Positions 7,602-15,300 of a DNA stretch of 15,752 nucleotides are shown one piece after another. The translations under genes were made by a program, and so were the position numbers. Source of the DNA: Lentisphaeria bacterium (GTDB lineage Bacteria; Verrucomicrobiota; Lentisphaeria; Oligosphaerales; Lenti-02); the NCBI GenBank assembly GCA_023145395.1, contig JAGLDW010000775.1, forward strand, positions 1-15,752. The letters run 5' to 3'. Every line of letters begins with the position of its first letter. The stretch's first letter is position 1. A model generated the notes under the pieces. The model saw only the letters and a program-made list of their open reading frames with translations. It did no database searches and was not told the DNA's origin.

Positions 7602-8933
7602 ATGGGCAACTCCACTCCGAACGACACGATGGCCAAGCTTGTGGCGCTGTGCAAGCGTCGCGGCTTCATCTTCCAAAGCTCCGAAATCTACGATGGCATC
7701 AATGGATTCTGGGACTATGGCCCCTACGGCGTCACCATGCGTCGAGAGGTGGAGAAGCTGTGGTGGAAGTACATGGTCGAGGACCGCGAAAACGTGGTTG
7801 GGCTCGACACCACGATTATCTGCAACCCGAGGATTTGGGAGGCCTCGGGGCACCTTGCCCAGTTCAGCGACGACATGATCGACTGTCTGAAATGCAAGAA
7901 GCGATTTCGTTCGGACCAGATGGAGGATGTGGGCGTTTGTCCCGCGTGCGGCAGCAAGGAACTGACCGAGCCCCGCGAGTTCAATCTGATGATGAAGACA
8001 TTCGTGGGTCCCGTGTTCGACGACGAGCACGTCGCCTACCTGCGGGCCGAGACCTGTCAACCCATTTTCGTGGACTTCGACCAGACCCGAATCACTTCGC
8101 GGCAGAAAGTCCCCTTCGGCATCGCGCAGACCGGCAAGGCGTTCCGCAACGAGATCAATCCCCGTTTCTTCACCTTCCGTTCGCGTGAGTTTGTGCAGAT
8201 GGAGATGGAGTTCTTCTGCCACGACGAAGAGGCGATGGACTGGTACGCCTACTGGCGCGCTCAGCGCTGGGCCTTCTACACGGATCTTCTCGGCTTCCCC
8301 GAGGAGTCTCTTCGCATCCATGACCACGACAAGCTCGCACACTATGCGAAGGCGGCGCTGGACATCGAGTTCGAGTATCCCTTTGGCTGGGGCGAGATGG
8401 AAGGGGTGCACCATCGGGGCACGTGGGACCTTTCCCGCCATTCCGAGTTCTCCGGCAAGGACCAGACCTACTTCGACCAGGAACGCAACGAGCGCTATCT
8501 GCCCACAGTGGTCGAGACCTCCTGCGGCCTCGACCGCATCTTCCTGGCGCTGCTGTGCAAAGGCTACAAGGAAGACATGGTGGCCACGCGCAAAGAGGGC
8601 AAGCAGGAGGATGTGCGCATCTCCCTGTCCCTTCCTCCCCTCGTGGCGCCAGTGCAGGTGGCCGTGCTCCCGCTCTCCAAAAAGCTCGCGGACACCGCGC
8701 AGCCGGTCTACGCGGATTTGAAGAAGGCGTTCCGCGCCGAATACGATGCGACAGGATCTATCGGCAAGCGGTACCGCAGGCAGGACGAGATCGGCACGCC
8801 TTTCTGCGTGACGGTGGACTTCGAGACGCTGGAGGACCAGTGTGTCACGGTGCGCGATCGCGACGCCATGACCCAGGAGCGCATTGCCCTGGACCAACTC
8901 AAGACATTCCTGATGGGGAAAATCTTCGCGTAG
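7602..8933 (+). CDS. glyQS: Glycine--tRNA ligase, single-chain dimeric type
   Basis: This class II synthetase charges tRNA-Gly with glycine in the cytosol. It is the alpha2 (eukaryote/archaea/Thermus-like) type of 443 residues, not the alpha2beta2 GlyQ+GlyS type of E. coli. Motif 1 lies around Gly-Phe-Trp-Asp-Tyr-Gly-Pro (35-41). A four-cysteine zinc site follows (Cys95, Cys98, Cys113, Cys116). Motif 2 is Phe-Arg-Asn-Glu-Ile-Asn-Pro-Arg (181-188), and motif 3 is Gly-Leu-Asp-Arg-Ile-Phe (309-314). The HGTP anticodon-binding domain occupies about 345-443, with the typical Ser-Ile-Gly-Lys-Arg-Tyr-Arg-Arg-Gln-Asp-Glu-Ile-Gly-Thr-Pro. The ATG at 7602 follows GAGGT at a somewhat long spacing; an in-frame ATG at 7629 is the alternative. 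It is first in a likely operon with the S41 protease and dapB. Confidence 0.96.
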   Translation: MGNSTPNDTMAKLVALCKRRGFIFQSSEIYDGINGFWDYGPYGVTMRREVEKLWWKYMVEDRENVVGLDTTIICNPRIWEASGHLAQFSDDMIDCLKCKKRFRSDQMEDVGVCPACGSKELTEPREFNLMMKTFVGPVFDDEHVAYLRAETCQPIFVDFDQTRITSRQKVPFGIAQTGKAFRNEINPRFFTFRSREFVQMEMEFFCHDEEAMDWYAYWRAQRWAFYTDLLGFPEESLRIHDHDKLAHYAKAALDIEFEYPFGWGEMEGVHHRGTWDLSRHSEFSGKDQTYFDQERNERYLPTVVETSCGLDRIFLALLCKGYKEDMVATRKEGKQEDVRISLSLPPLVAPVQVAVLPLSKKLADTAQPVYADLKKAFRAEYDATGSIGKRYRRQDEIGTPFCVTVDFETLEDQCVTVRDRDAMTQERIALDQLKTFLMGKIFA

Positions 8934-8988
8934 GCCGAATTTCCTTACCTGCCACCATGCTGACTGCACGCGAAAGGGACGTTGAATC

Positions 8989-10296
8989 ATGAGAAGTCGA
9001 TTTCGGCTTTGCTGTGCTCTTCTGGGTGTCCTCCTGCTCGTGAATCTCGGCGTGGGCTCGCGTGTGTTTTCCGACGAGGCCGCCAAGCGGGGGGATGGGG
9101 AGGCCTTCGAGAAGATCAGCGTGCTGATGCGCGTTCTGCACTTGATCCGCAAGGACTACGTGAGTGCTGACAAGATCGACTACACCCGGCTCGTCTACAC
9201 CGCTCTGAAGGGCATGGTGGGCTCGCTGGACCCCTTCAGCAGCTTCATGACCCCCGACGAGTATGGAGGCATGATGGAGGAGACCGAGGGGGAATTCGGC
9301 GGCATCGGGGTGGTCATCAGCATGCGCGAAGGGATTCTGACCATTGTGACCCCCATCGAGGATACGCCCGGGAGCCGGGCTGGCCTGCTCGCCGGGGACC
9401 AGATTGTCACGATCACGGGCAAGAGCACCAAGGGCATGGCAATGTCCGAGGTGACGAAGCTGCTCAAGGGGGAACCCGGGACCGTCGTGGAGATCGCCGT
9501 GCGGCGTCCGTCCACAGACGATCTGCGTGACCTGACCATAGAGCGGGCTCTCATTCCCGTGGTCACTGTCAAGAGCGCAAAAATTCTTCCTGAGACAAAG
9601 ATCGGCTATGTGCGCATCACCCAGTTCAGCGAGCCCACCGCCGAACGCCTCCAGGGCGAACTTAGACGTCTTGCCGCCCAAGATCCTCAGGGCTTGGTCA
9701 TTGACTTGAGGAACAATCCGGGCGGCCTGCTTGTGAGCGCTGTGGATGTCTGCAGCTTTTTCCTGCCCCCGGGCAAGACCGTTGTTTCCACCGAGGGGAG
9801 ACGTCCTTCCCAGAAGCAGGAGTTCAAGACCAGACGGGGAGGCTATCACTTCCCCCGGTGTCCCGTGGCGATTCTGATTAACGGGGGTAGCGCCAGCGCC
9901 GCGGAGATTGTCTCCGGCTGCCTGAAGGACTACGGACGAGCGATTCTCGTGGGGGAGAAGACGTTCGGCAAGGGATCGGTGCAGAATGTGATCGAGCTGC
10001 CGGATGGCAGTGCGCTCAGATTGACGACGGCGATGTACTACACGCCCAGTCGACGGGTCATTCACGAGCATGGCATTGAGCCTGACATCGCGGTCAAGCT
10101 CAGCGAGAAGGAAGTGCGCGCTCTGGTGGAGAGTCAATACGCCATTCCCGGTGTCGATGAGAAGACGAAAGCGGTCGATCCGCAGCTTGAACGGGCAGTC
10201 GAGACCCTCCAATCCTACAGCAGATACCAGGCCGCCCGGAAAGATCGGTTCGAGAAGCCTGTTCCTGCTACTCCCGGACGCGCGTCCAGCGAGTAG
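8989..10296 (+). CDS. S41 family carboxy-terminal processing protease (CtpA/Prc type)
   Basis: This is an exported serine protease that trims or degrades envelope proteins from the C-terminus. The 435-residue product starts with a hydrophobic signal or anchor sequence (about 7-28). A helical N-terminal region with Leu-Asp-Pro-Phe-Ser-Ser-Phe (80-86) follows, then a PDZ domain (about 100-175) opening with Gly-Gly-Ile-Gly-Val. The tail-specific protease core covers about 195-370. By alignment with E. coli Prc (Ser430/Lys455, 25 residues apart), the catalytic pair is Ser303 in Gly-Ser-Ala-Ser-Ala-Ala-Glu and Lys328 in Thr-Phe-Gly-Lys-Gly, with the supporting Gln332 also present. The basic, proline-containing tail (about 413-435) looks disordered. 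The ATG has AAGGGA nine bases upstream. The gene begins 55 bases after glyQS and ends 50 before dapB. The catalytic machinery is intact. Confidence 0.95.
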   Translation: MRSRFRLCCALLGVLLLVNLGVGSRVFSDEAAKRGDGEAFEKISVLMRVLHLIRKDYVSADKIDYTRLVYTALKGMVGSLDPFSSFMTPDEYGGMMEETEGEFGGIGVVISMREGILTIVTPIEDTPGSRAGLLAGDQIVTITGKSTKGMAMSEVTKLLKGEPGTVVEIAVRRPSTDDLRDLTIERALIPVVTVKSAKILPETKIGYVRITQFSEPTAERLQGELRRLAAQDPQGLVIDLRNNPGGLLVSAVDVCSFFLPPGKTVVSTEGRRPSQKQEFKTRRGGYHFPRCPVAILINGGSASAAEIVSGCLKDYGRAILVGEKTFGKGSVQNVIELPDGSALRLTTAMYYTPSRRVIHEHGIEPDIAVKLSEKEVRALVESQYAIPGVDEKTKAVDPQLERAVETLQSYSRYQAARKDRFEKPVPATPGRASSE

Positions 10297-10346
10297 TCAC
10301 GTCACTGGGGCAATCGGCAGTCGCCGGAAAGAAAGGGAGAGAAACG

Positions 10347-11153
10347 ATGATTCGCATTGCCATAGTGGGTGCCGCGGGGCGAATGGGACGCATGTTGGTG
10401 GGTCGGGTGAAGGCAGATCCTGAGTTGTGCCTTGCGGGCGCCACGGAGACGCCGGGATCCGATGCGGTTGGGCTCGACGCGGGCACACTGGCCGGCGTTG
10501 GCGATCTCGGGATCGTGATTGTCGACTGCATTGAGAACGCGATTGCCGACGCCGATGCCGTGATCGATTTTTCCGCGCCTGGAAACACCATGGCCATCGC
10601 CCCGGTGATTTGCGGGAAGGGACTCGGTCTCGTGATCGGCACGACTGGTCTGAGCGATGCCGACCGAGTTCGACTTGCCGATCTTGCCGACAACGGCGCA
10701 CGCATCATGCAGGCACCCAACATGAGCGTTGGGATCAACCTGCTTTTCTCGCTCTGCGCCAAGGTCGCACCCCTGCTGGGCGATGAATACGACATCGAGG
10801 TGGTCGAAATGCACCACAATCGGAAGATGGACGCGCCCTCCGGCACGGCCGAGAGGCTGGGGCAAATTCTCGCGGAGTCCGTTGGGCTTGAGTACAATTC
10901 CGACACTCGCCACGGCCGGGTGGGGCAGGTTGGTGCGCGGACAAAGCGCGAAATCGGCATGCATGCGCTGCGTGGCGGAGACGTTGTCGGAGATCACACG
11001 GTCATCTTTGCCGCCGACGGTGAACGAGTCGAACTGGTTCACAAAGCGTCCAGCCGGGAGACCTTTGCGAAGGGCGCTCTGCGCGCCGTCAAGTTCCTGG
11101 CTTCCGCCCCCCCCGGACTGTACGACATGCAGGATGTTCTAGGACTGCACTGA
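10347..11153 (+). CDS. dapB: 4-hydroxy-tetrahydrodipicolinate reductase
   Basis: The enzyme reduces hydroxy-tetrahydrodipicolinate with NAD(P)H, the step of the diaminopimelate/lysine pathway that follows DapA, and so supplies lysine and usually peptidoglycan. At 268 residues it has the normal family length. The nucleotide-binding motif Gly-Ala-Ala-Gly-Arg-Met-Gly lies at 8-14. Ile-Gly-Thr-Thr-Gly (97-101) and Ala-Pro-Asn-Met-Ser-Val-Gly (123-129) are typical. The catalytic signature Glu-Met-His-His-Asn-Arg-Lys-Met-Asp-Ala-Pro-Ser-Gly-Thr-Ala (154-168) carries the expected His156, His157 and Lys160. The ATG has GGGAG about eight bases upstream. It is the third gene of the plus-strand run and probably the end of that transcript. 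No clear terminator follows; a toxin-antitoxin module begins 82 bases later. Confidence 0.97.
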   Translation: MIRIAIVGAAGRMGRMLVGRVKADPELCLAGATETPGSDAVGLDAGTLAGVGDLGIVIVDCIENAIADADAVIDFSAPGNTMAIAPVICGKGLGLVIGTTGLSDADRVRLADLADNGARIMQAPNMSVGINLLFSLCAKVAPLLGDEYDIEVVEMHHNRKMDAPSGTAERLGQILAESVGLEYNSDTRHGRVGQVGARTKREIGMHALRGGDVVGDHTVIFAADGERVELVHKASSRETFAKGALRAVKFLASAPPGLYDMQDVLGLH

Positions 11154-11192
11154 AGACGGGACTCAGACATTTTCTTGCAGTTCTGAAAACAT

Positions 11193-11225
11193 CATGTAAT
11201 CATAACGTAGTGTCATGATTACATG
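11193..11225 (+). promoter_or_regulatory. Perfect 11-bp inverted repeat: operator of the toxin-antitoxin pair
   Basis: CATGTAATCAT (11193-11203) and ATGATTACATG (11215-11225) are exact reverse complements separated by 11 bases, so the arm centres are 22 bp apart, about two helical turns. Ribbon-helix-helix antitoxins commonly bind such paired sites to repress their own promoter. The right arm ends on the first base of the antitoxin's ribosome binding site (GGAGG, 11225-11229). A possible -35, TTGCAG, is at 11175-11180, but no good -10 is seen at normal spacing. CATAAC at 11201-11206 is the nearest. Confidence 0.75.
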
Positions 11226-11235
11226 GAGGCTCGTC

Positions 11236-11481
11236 ATGGTTCGAACGCAGATCCAACTGACTGAATTCCAGGCGCAGGATTTGAAGCAGGTCGCTTTGGA
11301 GAAAAGTGTGTCCATGGCTGCGGTGATTCGCGAGGCTGTGGATTCCTATCTACTGGGGAGTGGCACGGATGCAGGTGCGGTTCGTCGCAAGCGAGCGCTG
11401 TCCGCCATCGGTGCATTCGAGGGCGGCCTGCGTCTGGCGCAAGAGCACGATGCGGCATTTTCCGAGGCGGACGCGCAATGA
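11236..11481 (+). CDS. Ribbon-helix-helix (CopG-like) antitoxin
   Basis: The 81-residue product has the Arg-Thr-Gln-Ile-Gln-Leu-Thr-Glu strand (3-10) of a ribbon-helix-helix DNA-binding domain. An amphipathic helix (11-23), the Ser-Val-Ser-Met-Ala turn (24-28) and a second helix with Ile-Arg-Glu-Ala-Val-Asp (31-36) follow. The charged C-terminal half (about 45-81) is the usual partner-binding tail. I chose the ATG at 11236, with GGAGG six bases upstream. An in-frame ATG at 11215 would lie inside the right operator arm. Its stop overlaps the toxin start in an ATGA, the translational coupling typical of antitoxin-toxin pairs. Expected role: neutralise the PIN toxin by binding it and repress the operon through the repeat at 11193-11225. 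The family is clear; the pairing is inferred from the overlap. Confidence 0.88.
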   Translation: MVRTQIQLTEFQAQDLKQVALEKSVSMAAVIREAVDSYLLGSGTDAGAVRRKRALSAIGAFEGGLRLAQEHDAAFSEADAQ

Positions 11482-11885
11482 GCGTATTCATTGACACATC
11501 GGCCTTTCTCGCTATTCTCAATCGGGATGATTTGTGGGCTGTTCGGGCAGGTCGGCAGTGGCGGCATCTGGTCGAGAATGAAGCGACTATGTTGACCACA
11601 TCGTACGTGGTTTTGGAGACCACTGCCATCCTGCAGCGTCGCATCGGCATGGACGCGGTCCGGGCATTCGTCGATGCGGTGCTTCCCCCAGTCGATGTCT
11701 TCCCTGTGGATTCCAAACTCCATAGCGCGGCGTTGTCGCATCTGCTCGTGGCGAATCGGCGGGAACTGAGTTTGGTTGATTGCTGCAGCTTCGAAATCAT
11801 GCGGAACCTGGGAGTGCGCACGGCCTTCGCCTTCGACAAGCATTTCTCCGAACAAGGTTTCCAGCTGTGCGTGGACATGTCATAG
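11478..11885 (+). CDS. PIN-domain ribonuclease toxin (VapC-like)
   Basis: The 135-residue product is a complete PIN domain, expected to cleave RNA with Mg2+ or Mn2+. All four acidic positions can be placed: Asp6 in Phe-Ile-Asp-Thr-Ser-Ala, Glu47 in Val-Val-Leu-Glu-Thr-Thr, Asp101 in Ser-Leu-Val-Asp-Cys, and Asp120 in Ala-Phe-Ala-Phe-Asp-Lys-His-Phe. It starts inside the antitoxin stop codon (ATGA), so translation should be coupled. VapC-type toxins often cut initiator tRNA or the 23S sarcin-ricin loop; which target this one uses cannot be read from the sequence. A non-toxic PIN role is possible but unlikely with this antitoxin upstream. The frame is intact. Confidence 0.9.
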   Translation: MSVFIDTSAFLAILNRDDLWAVRAGRQWRHLVENEATMLTTSYVVLETTAILQRRIGMDAVRAFVDAVLPPVDVFPVDSKLHSAALSHLLVANRRELSLVDCCSFEIMRNLGVRTAFAFDKHFSEQGFQLCVDMS

Positions 11886-12390
11886 CCTGCGGCACCTACA
11901 CCACGCGACTGCCAGGAGAAAACCAGCATCGCAATCGTCGTGAGGATCGTTCGGGCGCCGGGAAGCGTAGCGGCGACGGGATGGCGCAAGTGCTGTTCGC
12001 CTGCTGGTCTGGCCACTTCTCGCCGTCGAGTCGATCCACTGCTTTTCGAGGCGACACCTGAGCGCCTATCTCCAAGGTGGCGGAATGATCGACGGAGATG
12101 CGAATCGTCGCCTTGAACGCACCTGCCGGCAACGGCGGTTCCAGCCGGACATGAATCCGCTGCGGGTTATGCGAGTTTTTGTCCCGCTCAGCGCATGCGC
12201 ACGCGGGATAGTAAGGACTTTCCCGTGCGGACCCTACGTGAACCGTAGTTCCGTTAGAACGAAATGTTACGCACAGCCAACTTGCGCATGATGCTATTCC
12301 CCCCAAGTTAGCCGACGAATTGAGGCAAAGTGCTCGGTTCGCGCGATTCGCCAAGATGGTTTCAGACAGGTGCCCAAGACAGGAAATGCC
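11886..12390. other. 505-base region without a convincing gene
   Basis: The stretch lies between the toxin and the FG-GAP/GH84 gene and should hold the latter's promoter, but I found no good -35/-10 pair. Two small adjacent hairpins can be drawn on the plus strand: CTACG (12234-12238) with CGTAG (12244-12248), extendable by GGA/TCC, and an alternative GTTC (12248-12251) with GAAC (12257-12260). The second competes with the first for bases around 12248-12252. A palindrome GCGCATGCGC (12191-12200) sits inside TCCCGC/GCGGGA arms (12182-12187, 12203-12208). No T-run makes any of these a terminator. The minus strand holds a possible gene remnant, listed separately. Confidence 0.45.
12055..12180 (-). 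pseudogene. Possible remnant of a DUF1573-like beta-sandwich domain
   Basis: About 42 codons on the minus strand translate to a stretch that reads like a secreted beta-sandwich: Arg-Ile-His-Val-Arg-Leu-Glu-Pro-Pro-Leu-Pro-Ala-Gly, a short spacer, then Ala-Thr-Ile-Arg-Ile-Ser-Val-Asp-His. It resembles the final strands of DUF1573-type domains common in Planctomycetes and Bacteroidetes. The frame around it has low-complexity, non-protein-like sequence on both sides and no ribosome binding site. It would therefore be a decayed fragment, if it is real at all. This is weak, recall-based evidence. Confidence 0.2.
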
Positions 12391-15300
12391 ATGAAAAGAA
12401 TCTTTTTATCCTCCGTTGTTCTGTTCACCATGCTTGCCATGGGCACTGTATTCGCAGCCGATTTCTCCGCCGCGCCGGACATCTCGCTTGCCGATGTGGG
12501 TTACCCGTACTCCTTGTCGTTCGGAGATCTCAACGGCGATGGGCGGCCCGATCTTGTCATCTCATCCTGGGGGAAGAGGGCGAAGGGCAAGGACTACGAT
12601 CATTCCCAGAGTCGTGTGCTGGTGTTTCAGCAGAAAAAGGGAGGGTTTTCACAGCCCCCTGATCGCGCCTTCAACATCACCGCTCCCTGGACCGTTCGGA
12701 TCAGAGACCTGGATGGTGATGGGGCAAACGACATTGCCGTGGCCGAAACCCGGAGAAAGCTTCACTTGTTCCTCGCAGCTGAGGACTTCGCCGTCGATCA
12801 CTTGAACGTGGATATCAATCACGGCGATCGCTCCCTAGCAGTTGCCAATCTTGGCGACGATGACAAAATGGACCTTCTCTGCGGAGCGTCCTGGCGCCGC
12901 TGGCTTGGCGACGACACCTTCCGAAACGGCTATTTCTACGGCCCCGAAACCAACGACAACAGGGCTGTTTCCTGCCACGACATCAATCGGGATGGGCATC
13001 CGGACGCTGTATTTCTGGGCGGAGGCGGAGTTCGCATCTACTGCGGTCCATTTCCTGTGTCAACGGTCAAGCCCGACGAGATTTCGCAACTCATCACCAT
13101 CACTCCCCCCGACCCGGCCGTCAATTATGTGGTGGCTGATTTCAACGCCGACGGTCGCCCGGATCTCGCGATTAGCGTGCGTCCAGCCAAAGGAACCAAT
13201 CGTTCGCCTAGAATCCTTCTCTATTTTCAGCAAGCGCCCATGGGATTTCCAGCCGGGGACACTCCTTCCCAGGAGATCACTGGGGTCCACGGTCCACTTT
13301 ACAGCGCGGATGTGAACCGGGACGGACGGCAGGATCTGCTGGTTTGCGCGCAGCAAGCCCGTAAGGTACTGATCTTTCGCCAGAAAAAGGGCGGCGGATT
13401 CGCAACGCAGGTGGAGGGAGCGGACCAGGTGCTGAAGGGGGGCGGCAGTTATTGTCTGGCGATCGGGGACGTGGATGCGGATGGCTTCCCGGACTTGGCG
13501 GTCAGCGATGGGAGCCGTAGGGTCCACATCTTTCGGAATCTGGGGCAACAGGAGGAAGAGCGAAAGCTGGCGCAGCATGGCCGCATGCCGTACTACACCG
13601 GAGCCGTCCTGCCCACCCCGCAGCAAGCGGACTACAGAGACGAGTATATCCCTATTGGCGGCGCTTCTTTGCTGGTCGGTCCGGCAACCGACGCAACCGG
13701 TCCCCATGCGCAGTTTCTGCGGGCACGGATCAGGAGCGTTGGCGGCTCTCTGAACCTCGTCGATAGTCTCGACAAGGCGGGGCCGGTCTGTGTTGTGCTG
13801 GGCAATTCGCCCGACTGCGCAGCGCTCTTGGTCAAACACCCCGTGCCGACGCGCGAACAGGGCTACACCTTGAACACGATTGTCACCGGCAAGCGCACGC
13901 TGGTGGTCCTGCGCGGCCATGATCGGCTGGGACTGCTCTGGGCCATTTCGACGTTCAGTCAACTGCTTCATATGCGTGAAGGGAAAGCGGTTGTGCGCGC
14001 CGCAGACATCCGAGACTATCCGGTTGTTCAGAATCGAGGCTTCATTGCCGGCAACTGGGCAGACGGGGCGTACTATTCGATCGCCTTCAAGTTCAACAAG
14101 CCAGTTTTTCAGAATGGTCTTGTGCCACGCGGCATTTCCCGGAAAGAGCGCTACACCTGCTGGCGAAAGCCGATTCCCGAGATCCTGGCAAACGACGTCA
14201 AGGCCATGGGCGAGTTGCTGACTCCCTTCGGCATTGAGTGGTACGCGGGCTTCAATCCGATCGTGGGCAAACCCGAAGAAAAGATCCACAGTGGCAATGA
14301 CGAGGATTTCCAGGCTGCTTTCCGGCTGTCCTGTCTGGTGGCGGAAGCCGGTGGACATCTCTGTCTGAAATACGATGATAACCGCTTCCCAATCAATCCC
14401 GCTGACAAGACCCGTTTCGGCACGGCCCGGGAAGCGGATATCTATTTCGTCAATCGTCTGTTTGCCGCCGTGCGCGAACGCTACCCAACCTTTAAAATCC
14501 TGTTTTGCCCGCCGTTCTACTGGGGGCCGACTTCGGCTGCGCTCTATCCGGAACCGCGCGACGACTATCTCTTCGCTCTGGGCAAACGCCTGCCCAAGGA
14601 TGTGGAGATCTTTTGGACAGGGCCAAGCGTGAAGTCCGGCATCATGAAGCCCGAATATGTCCAATGGATCACCGAGCGGCTTCAGCGCCGACCGGTTTTC
14701 TGGCAGAATGCGTTCGGCATGCCCCATTCCTACGGATATCACTACGCCACCGACCCGGTCGCAACTTGGCGCGATTGGTACTACGACGGATTCTACGAGC
14801 AAGTAGACACCTACATGCTGAACTCGATGATGCCGAACTACTGCGCAGCCAACGCCACCGCCTCCGACTACTGCTGGAATCCCAACAGCTATGACCCGGA
14901 AGCTTCCATCGCCCAAGCCTGCAGCAAACTCGTGGGCGACGACACATACGCAGTGCTGATCCGACTCAACCAGGCACTGGGCTGGTTTGACAAGTTCGGC
15001 CTTCGACAGACGCCAGCCGCAGCCCGGGCGCTACCGGAAATGGCGAAAAACCTCGAAGCGGTCAATGAAGTATGGAGCGATGTCAAGACCACCAATCTAG
15101 CGGCAGTCCAGCGCTGGACGGGCATGGAGGGCCATGTCAAGCAGGTCAATACATTCTATCGGAGACTGAAGCGCAACCCGAAGCTGTCGGCGTTTGCCAA
15201 GCCGGCCGCTCAGTCGCGTCAACATGCCGAGCGGGAGATCGGTCTCAACCCCAAGACGGACACCTTCATTGCTGCCGTGGAGTTTGTGGGGGGCATGGGA

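Noticed and set aside
7560..9152. A 530-codon minus-strand open frame across glyQS
   Set aside because: It is antisense to a clearly identified glycyl-tRNA synthetase, has no recognisable domains, and is the kind of open shadow frame that GC-rich codon use produces.
8899..10212. A 437-codon minus-strand frame opposite the S41 protease
   Set aside because: Antisense to a gene with an intact catalytic pair and PDZ domain; no protein-family character.
12191..12200. GCGCATGCGC palindrome as a regulatory site
   Set aside because: Short GC-rich palindromes are expected by chance here, and there is no nearby second copy or promoter to give it context.
13060..14916. A 618-codon minus-strand open frame inside the FG-GAP/GH84 gene
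   Set aside because: The plus-strand frame has signal peptide, repeats and catalytic motifs. The antisense frame has none and looks like a shadow.
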